Positions 43,031 to 50,492 of a DNA stretch of 64,000 bases are shown here, piece by piece. The notes under the pieces are model-generated. The model made no database searches and had not been told where the DNA came from. It was given only the letters and a program-made list of their open reading frames with translations. Numbering within the stretch: the first letter of the stretch is position 1; each line of letters opens with the position of its first letter. The stretch is taken from contig CAZDVK010000001.1 of the NCBI GenBank assembly GCA_964508915.1, forward strand, positions 117,360 to 181,359. Direction: 5' to 3'. The position numbers and the translations under genes were made by a program. The DNA is from CAZDVK01 sp964508915. Its GTDB lineage: Bacteria > Pseudomonadota > Alphaproteobacteria > Paracaedibacterales > CAIULA01.

Positions 43031-43753
43031 CTAAGATTCTAATTTTTCACATGCTTTTTCTATACTGTCGGACAGCGTCTTCATAAACTCGTCCCGATCA
43101 AGGCCTGGTTCAATAGGCTGCAGAAATTGCAAAGTAATTGTTCCGGGTTTTTTAAAAAAACTACGCCGCCCCCAAAAAACACCCGAATTCAGCGCCACAG
43201 GTATGACAGGAACATTTAAATTTTTGTACATAACACCAATACCCGGTTGATATTGGGTTTTTACACCAGGCCTGCCCCGTGTGCCCTCTGGAAATATTAA
43301 AATAGAATGATTTTCCTGGATGGATTTTTGGGATTGTTCAATTAACACCTTAAGGGCTTTTGTACCCGCTTGCCGATCAATGGAAATAGAATTTAGCTTT
43401 TTTAAATACCGACCGAACAAAGGAACGGATAACAATTCCTTTTTTAAAACAATCCGAAAATCAGGAAATATTTGCGAAAAAATGATAGTTTCCCAGGCAG
43501 ATTGATGTTTACACGCCAAAATACAAGGGCTTTTTTGAAGAACCTCTTCCAAAATATTTTTGTCTTTAATTTCGTAACGTAAGCCCACAATAAATTTAAG
43601 GGCCCCCATAACAATGCCACCCCAAATGCGAAATAATTTTTTACAAAACCCAATAGGAAGCACAAGCATAAAGGGCATAAAAAAACCCAAATATAAAGGT
43701 GTAAACGTGTAAAAAAACGCATCAAAAATAAGAGAACGAATGGGCTGAATCAT
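43031..43753 (-). CDS. plsC: 1-acyl-sn-glycerol-3-phosphate acyltransferase
   Basis: Makes phosphatidic acid at the inner membrane. The 240-residue protein has the acyltransferase motif CKHQSAWETIIF (H-x4-E, in place of the usual H-x4-D), the LFGRYLKKLNSISIDR block, FPEGTRGRPG and VIPVALNSG. Two hydrophobic N-terminal helices anchor it. ATG 43753 is preferred over a TTG at 43771. It converges with lpxC. Confidence 0.92.
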   Translation of the reverse strand: MIQPIRSLIFDAFFYTFTPLYLGFFMPFMLVLPIGFCKKLFRIWGGIVMGALKFIVGLRYEIKDKNILEEVLQKSPCILACKHQSAWETIIFSQIFPDFRIVLKKELLSVPLFGRYLKKLNSISIDRQAGTKALKVLIEQSQKSIQENHSILIFPEGTRGRPGVKTQYQPGIGVMYKNLNVPVIPVALNSGVFWGRRSFFKKPGTITLQFLQPIEPGLDRDEFMKTLSDSIEKACEKLES

Positions 43754-43865
43754 AAAATCACTTTTGAACAATTAAAAAGGCACAGCATAATAGCACTGCA
43801 TTCTAATATTGCTTTATTTTCATGACAACTCCATTTATTTTTTCCGCAATGAAATTTTTAATTCC

Positions 43866-44459
43866 TCATTTTTCTCTAAAAATTGTCTTAAAATGTTCAG
43901 CACAATCCAAAATAACCGCTTCTCCTTCTTTGAATTTTTGCTCTTTATGACCTATGATACGACCCTCTACAGGAGCTACGCATCTATACATTACTTCTAA
44001 AAATTTTGCTTTACCTTTTTGCGGATCTACCGCACCTCTTGTACCCTCGTCAAAACCTAAAACGTCATTTGAAACCTTAAAATGGCACCAAGGTTTAACC
44101 CCTTCGCCACATATTCTTAACAGGTTCCTTTTGGTACGCTCCGATTCCCCTCCATAAATGCCCCTCTCAATTTCTAAGCGGTATGGATAACACTCAGGGG
44201 CACCACCCTTGTAAGAAATACACTCGTAACCTCCAGTAGCCATATTAGCCCTTCTGCGCTTTTCAATTTCTGCTGTCTCATCCCTATTTAAAGAATCTAT
44301 ACCAACCGAAAATAATTTTCCCCCAACAACCGTACCAAGACCTACCGCCAAATTCACAGGCCAATTACACCCACTATCGCACTTCTTAAGATCATCGGAG
44401 CTTACTGCCACATTTAGACAAGCTATAAACATCACTAAAGTTCTTAAAAATTTTTTCAT
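43866..44459 (-). CDS. Secreted protein with a SUEL/galactose-lectin-like domain
   Basis: 197 residues, signal peptide FLRTLVMFIACLNVAVSS, start at ATG 44459 with GGGGG four bases upstream. After a Gly-rich hydrophobic part (LAVGLGTVVGG) come residues 94-161 with LEIERGIYGG, a Cys (RICGEG), WCHFKVSNDVLGFD and KFLEVMYRC. This order of I-x-R-x-x-Y-G-G, C, C, F/V-S-N, G-D, K-x-L-x-V-x-Y-x-C recalls the rhamnose/galactose-binding SUEL lectin domain, which is mostly eukaryotic. Identification is by eye and moderately sure. It could bind host glycans; that is inference. Confidence 0.65.
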   Translation of the reverse strand: MKKFLRTLVMFIACLNVAVSSDDLKKCDSGCNWPVNLAVGLGTVVGGKLFSVGIDSLNRDETAEIEKRRRANMATGGYECISYKGGAPECYPYRLEIERGIYGGESERTKRNLLRICGEGVKPWCHFKVSNDVLGFDEGTRGAVDPQKGKAKFLEVMYRCVAPVEGRIIGHKEQKFKEGEAVILDCAEHFKTIFREK

Positions 44460-44525
44460 TTTACCCCCTAAACATAAATTGCTAAAAATAAAAGCGGGTT
44501 CTTCCATATTTTTTATGACTTACTG

Positions 44526-45071
44526 CTAGCTTTTTCTTTTCGATAATCTAATTTTAATCACGTCATTAGCTCCTTCCATAAAATCGCCTACGTTTTTACC
44601 AAAAAATTTTCCATGTTCGGTACTGCAAAAGCCCCCAAGCCCAATACCAACAGCTGGCCACAAAACAAAAAATTTATCGTTAAATACTAATCCTGCACAA
44701 ACTAAAGTAAGCGACGTAGGAATTGTATATGAACCAAAACGGCTTTTATTACTCGCATATCCACCCAAATGGCCTGTTACAGCCCCAACCCCAAACAAGC
44801 CCATATTACGCATATAACTTTTTACCGGCATCAAAGCTATTGCGCCTACTGTTGAACTTAAAAATGGTGCCGCTAGAGTGGAATTTTCAAACATAAAGTC
44901 GCCGACGATCTCTCCCCATTCATATGCATTGGAACGTCTTAGACTTACAGCAGGAGATTGCCCAACCGGCACCCCTGCCCTTCTTTCCTCACCTTCTAAA
45001 CATAGACAGGAAGCACACCCTAATAGATACAAAAGAGCAATCCAACAAGAGCAGCTCATGACAAATCTCAT
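44526..45071 (-). CDS. Small lipoprotein-like membrane protein of unknown function
   Basis: 181 residues, with signal IALLYLLGCAS and a lipobox LLGC (Cys19). The mature part has a glycine-rich hydrophobic region (FGVGAVTGHLGGYA, LWPAVGIGLGGFCS) that may be two membrane hairpins, and a basic C-terminus (IKIRLSKRKS). A ribosome site AGGGGA lies upstream of the ATG. It is directly upstream of the lectin-like gene on the same strand (66 bases), so they may be co-expressed. No family recognised. Confidence 0.65.
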   Translation of the reverse strand: MRFVMSCSCWIALLYLLGCASCLCLEGEERRAGVPVGQSPAVSLRRSNAYEWGEIVGDFMFENSTLAAPFLSSTVGAIALMPVKSYMRNMGLFGVGAVTGHLGGYASNKSRFGSYTIPTSLTLVCAGLVFNDKFFVLWPAVGIGLGGFCSTEHGKFFGKNVGDFMEGANDVIKIRLSKRKS

Positions 45072-45269
45072 TCATCAATTTCCCCTGCGTAAATGGATAT
45101 AGGAAAAATAACACCATTAAAAGTTGAAAATAGATGTATTTTTCTCGCCAAAATGATTGATAAAAAGATCAAAAATGAAAAAGGCAAATGATAAAAAAAT
45201 CAGTTTTAGCAAAGTTAAAAAATGGCATTATAATTGAGCTACTTTCTTTTCAAGCTATTTAATATTCTT

Positions 45270-45773
45270 ATGACAATTCCATTCATTTGGTACCCTTCCC
45301 CCAATTTCAACGAACGCCCAGACAATACACTTATAGATACGATCGTTCTTCATTATACAGATATGGAAACATGCCAAGAGTCGTTAGCTCGGTTATGTGA
45401 TCCAAACTACAAGGTCAGCTGTCATTATTTGGTAAATGATAATGGTGATATTTATCAATTGGTTAAAGATGAGCATCGTGCCTGGCATGCTGGCATCAGC
45501 CATTGGCAAGGGCGTGATAACGTCAATGATTTTTCCATAGGAATTGAATTACAAAACTTTGGGTATCAATACTTTATTGCAAAAAATGAATGGCAGCCAT
45601 ACACAACACAGCAAATTAATAACCTGTTGATTTTGTTGGATTTTTTAACACACCAACATAACATAGCACCCCGTAATATAATTGGTCATTCGGATGTTGC
45701 ACCGGGTCGAAAAATTGACCCTGGGCCTCACTTTCCGTGGGATTTAGTTCATCAACATTTTGAAAAATTGTGA
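45270..45773 (+). CDS. N-acetylmuramoyl-L-alanine amidase (Amidase_2, AmpD/AmiD type)
   Basis: A 167-residue zinc amidase that cuts the bond between MurNAc and L-Ala of muropeptides. Zinc ligands are in IVLHYTDMETC (His), HRAWHAGISHW and IIGHSDVAPGRKIDPGPHF (His and Asp, with catalytic Lys). I start at ATG 45270; a TTG 36 bases upstream would add a weak hydrophobic stretch. No signal peptide is apparent with the ATG start, pointing to cytoplasmic recycling like AmpD. Confidence 0.9.
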   Translation: MTIPFIWYPSPNFNERPDNTLIDTIVLHYTDMETCQESLARLCDPNYKVSCHYLVNDNGDIYQLVKDEHRAWHAGISHWQGRDNVNDFSIGIELQNFGYQYFIAKNEWQPYTTQQINNLLILLDFLTHQHNIAPRNIIGHSDVAPGRKIDPGPHFPWDLVHQHFEKL

Positions 45774-45917
45774 TAAAAACAGGGTATTTTGTATCGATAA
45801 AATTAAAGGTAAATAAATTATTAAAAATTGCTAAAATTTAAAAAAATTTAATGTTATGAAGATATAAAATTTTTTGCTAGCATGTATTTAAGATAACCCA
45901 AAAAGGTTTTTTTTATT

Positions 45918-46697
45918 ATGCGCGTACTGCTTATTGAAGACGATTCAGCCACTTGCGAAAACTTAAAAGCCATGCTGAAACCAGAAGGCTTTATTTGCGA
46001 CACAACAGACTTAGGCGAAGATGGGCTGGAAATTGGTAAATTGTATGAATATGACTTAATTATTCTTGATCTGATGCTTCCAGATATTGATGGCTTTGAA
46101 GTCTTAAGACGTCTTCGAAACTCACAAGTTAAGACCCCTATTTTGGTTTTGTCAGGCCTCAGCGAAATAGAAGACAAGGTCAAGGGACTTGGTTTTGGTG
46201 CAGACGACTATTTGACAAAGCCCTTTAGCAAAATGGAGCTTTTGGCACGCGCCCACGCCATTGTCCGCCGATCACGGGGTCATTCTGATTCTTTGATCAA
46301 AACAGGGCGGCTAACGGTAAACCTTCAAAACAGAACGGCATCCGTTGATAATATAACTTTGAATTTAACAGGCAAAGAATATTCCATTCTAGAGCTATTG
46401 TCCTTACGCAAAGGGACGACACTTACAAAAGAAATGTTTTTAAATCATCTTTATGGTGGCATGGATGAGCCTGAGCTTAAAATTATTGACGTCTTTATTT
46501 GCAAATTGCGCCGTAAATTGGCAGAAGCTTTGGGGACAGATGATTACATTGAAACAGTTTGGGGGCGTGGCTATGTGCTACGTGATCCAACGCTGAATCA
46601 GACAACAGTCACAAAAACAATTCCAACAACTACGGCAACACTTGCGGCAACTCAAACACAAGCTGATGCCGCGATGCGGGAGATTTTTGCAAAATAA
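45918..46697 (+). CDS. ctrA: Cell cycle response regulator CtrA
   Basis: OmpR-type regulator of 259 residues and a hallmark of Alphaproteobacteria. The receiver domain starts MRVLLIEDDSATCENLKAML with phosphoacceptor D51 (YDLIILDLMLPDIDG), followed by the winged helix with GTTLTKEMFLNHLYGGMDEP, KIIDVFICKLRRKLAEA and ETVWGRGYVLRDP. Strongly similar to Caulobacter CtrA throughout. A Thr/Ala-rich tail of about 28 residues (TVTKTIPTTTATLAATQTQA) follows. It ends in FAK rather than the AlaAla ending that ClpXP reads in Caulobacter. Confidence 0.97.
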   Translation: MRVLLIEDDSATCENLKAMLKPEGFICDTTDLGEDGLEIGKLYEYDLIILDLMLPDIDGFEVLRRLRNSQVKTPILVLSGLSEIEDKVKGLGFGADDYLTKPFSKMELLARAHAIVRRSRGHSDSLIKTGRLTVNLQNRTASVDNITLNLTGKEYSILELLSLRKGTTLTKEMFLNHLYGGMDEPELKIIDVFICKLRRKLAEALGTDDYIETVWGRGYVLRDPTLNQTTVTKTIPTTTATLAATQTQADAAMREIFAK

Positions 46698-46759
46698 AAG
46701 CGAGAAGTTGGTTAGGGATTGCACCATTTTGACCATTGTGCTATCAAAAGGCTGAGACT

Positions 46760-46834
<75 letters not shown>

Positions 46835-46885
46835 TTTTCGCGTCATTGGTATTTTAAAGAGAATTTTAGAAAAGGCAAAGCTTGT

Positions 46886-48679
46886 ATGACGCTTTCCCAG
46901 ATTCCCATTTTTGTAGATCGTATAAAACAACTTCAGGATTTTCTTCATACCTCAGAAGCAAATGCCATCATTATCCCTCAAGCAGATCGTTTCCAAGCTG
47001 AATACCCCCCCCTATGTGATGAACGCCTTGCCTGGCTTACAGGGTTTACCGGCAGTAACGGTATTGCCATTGTTACCAAATATCAAGTTTGCCTATTAAC
47101 AGATGGTCGTTATATCCTTCAAGCTGGTGAAGAAACAGAAAACACAGGCATTGAAGTCCAAAACCTAAATAATCTGGGTAATGTCATCAAGAACACACTT
47201 CAAAAAGATTATATTGTTCTGTTTGACCCCTGGTTGCATACGCCCCATAGTTTAAAAATTTGGTTTGATTTAAGCGAAGAAATTGGTTTTCACCTCAGAC
47301 ATTTAGCAGAAAACCCCATTGACCTATTTTGGAAAAATAAGCCACCCAAACCCCAGGGCAAAATTTGGCCCCATGCAATTGAATGGGCTGGGGAAGATGC
47401 TATTGATAAGCAGGAAAAGGTTTGTGATTTTCTAAAAGAAAAAAAATTTGATGCCCTCTTTTTAAGGTCACCTGAATGTACTGCTTGGCTTTTAAATATT
47501 CGCGGCTCTGACGGGCGCTTTACCCCAACGGCACAAATGTTTTCATTTATTCAAAAAGATGGAACCATCTATGTTTACACAGATTTGAATAAATTAAATG
47601 ATACCGTTCGCCAACATTGTGGTTCCCATGTTTTTTGGTTTGAAGAAGAACAATTGCTGGAAGGGCTATCTCTACTGGCAGAAAAAAGTGTGCTTGTTGA
47701 TAAACAATATATCCCTCAAAAAGTAATCCATAGACTTTCAGAAGTGAATGCAAAAATTCATTTGGGTCAAGACCCCTGTATTCCTTTTAAAGCCATTAAA
47801 AACACCACCGAAGTAACGGGCGCCTATGCCTGCCATAAACGAGATGCTATTGCGTTAATTCACTTCCTAAACTGGCTAGAAGATTCAATAGCCAGACAAG
47901 AACCCATTACTGAACTGCAAGCCGCCCAACAGCTGTTGGTTTTTAGAAAGCAGCAAGAATATTTTTTCAGTCAAAGTTTTGCCCCCATTTCAAGTTCAGG
48001 GCCCCATGGCGCCGTAGTTCACTATACACCCTCCATTGAAACAGACCGCATTATAGACAAAGATGGCCTGTATTTAATTGATTCTGGCGGACAGTACTTT
48101 GATGGTACAACCGATGTCACCCGTACGATTTGTTTCACAACACCAACCGATGAACAAAAGGATCGCTTCACCCGTGTTCTAAAAGGGCATATTGCTATTG
48201 CAACGGCTTTATTCCCAGATGGAACCGTAGGCCACGCCTTAGACACCCTAGCCCGTCAGTTTTTATGGAAAGCAGGCGTTGACTATGAGCACGGCACAGG
48301 GCACGGTGTTGGCAGTTTTTTGGGTGTTCACGAAGGTCCACAAAATATTGGCAAATCAATAAGTACAGCGCCTTTAAAACCCGGAATGATTTTATCCAAT
48401 GAACCAGGCTATTATAAGGCCGGCGAATATGGCATTCGGATAGAAAGCTTGGTTGTTGTTGTTAAAAAAATAGATGAACCCAATCGTCAGTTTTTTGGGT
48501 TTGACACGCTAACCCTTGTTCCTATTGACCGCAAGTTGATTGACGCAACACTGCTCACAGACGAAGACATAGCCTGGATCGATGGCTATCATCACCGTAT
48601 TTGGAAAACGTTATCTCCCTTATTAAGTGGTCATACCTTCGATTGGCTTCAAAAGGAAACACAACCATTGATCAGGTAA
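46886..48679 (+). CDS. pepP: Xaa-Pro aminopeptidase (M24B, aminopeptidase P)
   Basis: 597 residues with the three-domain layout of the eukaryote-like 600-residue aminopeptidase P: two creatinase-type N-terminal domains (AWLTGFTGSNGIAIVT; CTAWLLNIRGSDGRF) and the pita-bread catalytic domain. Metal ligands appear in LIDSGGQYFDGTTDVTRT, HGTGHGVGSFLGVHE, SNEPGYY and RIESLVVV. It removes N-terminal residues before proline in the cytoplasm. Together with pepF it points to peptide use. Confidence 0.95.
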   Translation: MTLSQIPIFVDRIKQLQDFLHTSEANAIIIPQADRFQAEYPPLCDERLAWLTGFTGSNGIAIVTKYQVCLLTDGRYILQAGEETENTGIEVQNLNNLGNVIKNTLQKDYIVLFDPWLHTPHSLKIWFDLSEEIGFHLRHLAENPIDLFWKNKPPKPQGKIWPHAIEWAGEDAIDKQEKVCDFLKEKKFDALFLRSPECTAWLLNIRGSDGRFTPTAQMFSFIQKDGTIYVYTDLNKLNDTVRQHCGSHVFWFEEEQLLEGLSLLAEKSVLVDKQYIPQKVIHRLSEVNAKIHLGQDPCIPFKAIKNTTEVTGAYACHKRDAIALIHFLNWLEDSIARQEPITELQAAQQLLVFRKQQEYFFSQSFAPISSSGPHGAVVHYTPSIETDRIIDKDGLYLIDSGGQYFDGTTDVTRTICFTTPTDEQKDRFTRVLKGHIAIATALFPDGTVGHALDTLARQFLWKAGVDYEHGTGHGVGSFLGVHEGPQNIGKSISTAPLKPGMILSNEPGYYKAGEYGIRIESLVVVVKKIDEPNRQFFGFDTLTLVPIDRKLIDATLLTDEDIAWIDGYHHRIWKTLSPLLSGHTFDWLQKETQPLIR

Positions 48680-48732
48680 TGTTACCCAAGTATGTTTGAA
48701 GCGTGGCGATCCAGCTGTTTTTATCTGGTTTT

Positions 48733-48768
48733 AAAAAAGCCCTAAACACAATACTGGGGTTTAGGGCT
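48733..48768 (-). terminator. Rho-independent terminator of the GTPase gene
   Basis: A ten-base stem, AGCCCTAAAC / GTTTAGGGCT, with an 11-base loop. Read leftward it ends in six U residues, 32 bases past the stop of the secreted GTPase gene. On the other side it lies 54 bases after the aminopeptidase stop and may serve it partly. Confidence 0.85.
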
Positions 48769-48799
48769 GATAAAAGATCAGAAAGTTTAGATACTACTT

Positions 48800-50338
48800 T
48801 TAATGTTCTCCGTAATAATACTGCTCACTTTCAGTCTCATCTGTTTCTCTCCAATCATCTACTAATGGAAGACCTGACGCAGGCCATGTACTAAATGGGC
48901 CTGTTGGAAAATAGGTGATGACTTGTTCATCTAAAGCATAAACATGGCAATCACTCCATTTCTCTTTTGTAATCGTAACCGTCTTGAATCCTCTTTGCTT
49001 TTCTTCGGTCCATCGTTCTTTTACGTCATGTGTATCAGTTAAATGCCTTCCGCGTTTTTTTGTTGCAACTTCTTCCGCGCCAGCTAATCCACTCAATCGG
49101 ATTGTTACATCATTAAGGGCAAGTTTCCATTGGTCTGGTTGAGTAACAACAGAACCGTCAACAGTTTGGAAAAAATCCAAGCAAGCCGCCTGATCATAAA
49201 CATTCCGCATCAAAGTTTGGACACCCAGAATGCTTAAAAAGCCACCCAAATCTGCCGTAAAGTTTTCTGGCCTATCCATGCGAATGCTATTCAATTGCTC
49301 GACAAAAGTGGCAAAATCAGCTTTTAAAGCACGGCCAGGCTTAGCATGACCTGTTATGTAACCTTCACAAATACGGTTTATTTCTGTTCCAATTGAATCA
49401 TGAACATATTGACTTATTTGCGCGTTCGCCCTAAGCCCCAATCCACTCAATAAAGCCTTTGCACCTGACCCCACAGTAAATGATACGGCAGGGTTTTCCA
49501 TATAACTACAGGATGCAATGGCTGCTTGAATCGGTTCACGGTAAGCGTCGTCATAGGGCCCAACAGCCGTGGGAAAAGGAAGGCATGAAACACGGCCAGG
49601 ATTGGATGCAAAAAACTCTAAAAGATCACGCACTCCTGGTATCCCTAGATTATTATTTCCTTTTGAACCTTCTTCAAGCAAATCGCTAAATAGTGCTGAA
49701 GGCTCAACATCCCTTTGCTTTGTAATCACTAACGACAAAGCACTTTTTAACCGATCTTTATCTGCAAACGTGCTATAAACACGATTGATCATTTGCAAAA
49801 AAGACCCCCCTCGGGTTGTAATACTTTCTTCTGATGCCACCAAAATAATCCGCACTTTAGATAGTTCTTGGAAAATTTCACGGATGGAAAATGCATGGGT
49901 AATTTCATCATCTTCCAATGGATCACCAAAACCGGGACAATCCCAATAAGTTATGCCAGTTTCTTTATCATGATAACAGCATGGCATTCTAGTTCCAGTG
50001 CTCATACCATGGCTAATATGAAAACCTGGTAAAGGAGTTTCTGTATCTAAAACTTTTTTGCCCATTGTAGCACTTCCCACTGTTAAGGGTCTTTTAGCCA
50101 AATAAGTAATTAGGGTGCTTTTACCACTTCCTATTGCTCCAATCACAACAACAGATTCCAAGCTACCTGCTGCTTCTTTAGCTTGTCGCACAGTAGAAGC
50201 GACTCTCATGATCTTATGCTGCAATTCACTTGGATCAACGCCCGAGCCATCTGCCCCAGCCACGGGTAAAACACAATTTAAGTAAACGCAAAAACATGTT
50301 AATAAACACAACTTAGACAGCTTAATTTTTTTAAACAT
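48800..50338 (-). CDS. Exported GTPase of unknown family
   Basis: 512 residues with an N-terminal signal peptide (LCLLTCFCVYLNCVLPVAGA) followed by a complete P-loop GTPase domain. G1 is GAIGSGKST (67-75), G3 is DCPGFGD (133-139) and a G4-like ITKQRD sits near 205-210. The G3 'CPGFGD' and the surrounding SHGMSTGTRMPC resemble the AIG1/septin-like TRAFAC class more than bacterial Era or Obg. The C-terminal half is helical, and acidic at the very end (DETESEQYYYGEH). A GTPase in the periplasm has no GTP, so delivery to a host cell is the obvious idea, but unproven. Confidence 0.78.
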   Translation of the reverse strand: MFKKIKLSKLCLLTCFCVYLNCVLPVAGADGSGVDPSELQHKIMRVASTVRQAKEAAGSLESVVVIGAIGSGKSTLITYLAKRPLTVGSATMGKKVLDTETPLPGFHISHGMSTGTRMPCCYHDKETGITYWDCPGFGDPLEDDEITHAFSIREIFQELSKVRIILVASEESITTRGGSFLQMINRVYSTFADKDRLKSALSLVITKQRDVEPSALFSDLLEEGSKGNNNLGIPGVRDLLEFFASNPGRVSCLPFPTAVGPYDDAYREPIQAAIASCSYMENPAVSFTVGSGAKALLSGLGLRANAQISQYVHDSIGTEINRICEGYITGHAKPGRALKADFATFVEQLNSIRMDRPENFTADLGGFLSILGVQTLMRNVYDQAACLDFFQTVDGSVVTQPDQWKLALNDVTIRLSGLAGAEEVATKKRGRHLTDTHDVKERWTEEKQRGFKTVTITKEKWSDCHVYALDEQVITYFPTGPFSTWPASGLPLVDDWRETDETESEQYYYGEH

Positions 50339-50492
50339 TTTTCTTCTCCCTCAACACAGTCTAACAAGCAGGCGCATTGTACCACTAATTGCCCAATAAG
50401 TTAAGTTGGAAGGAGTTTAATCATTCCCGTAATATAAAACAGCAGATTCCCCCCTCGTTCTTTCTTTAAAAAGTCTGTATGATCCAAAAAAA

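Noticed and set aside
45801..45853. Possible CtrA autoregulatory boxes (TTAA-N7-TTAA) upstream of ctrA
   Set aside because: Only imperfect versions (TTAA-N7-TAAA, TTAA-N6-TTAA) occur and the region is very AT-rich, so chance matches are likely.
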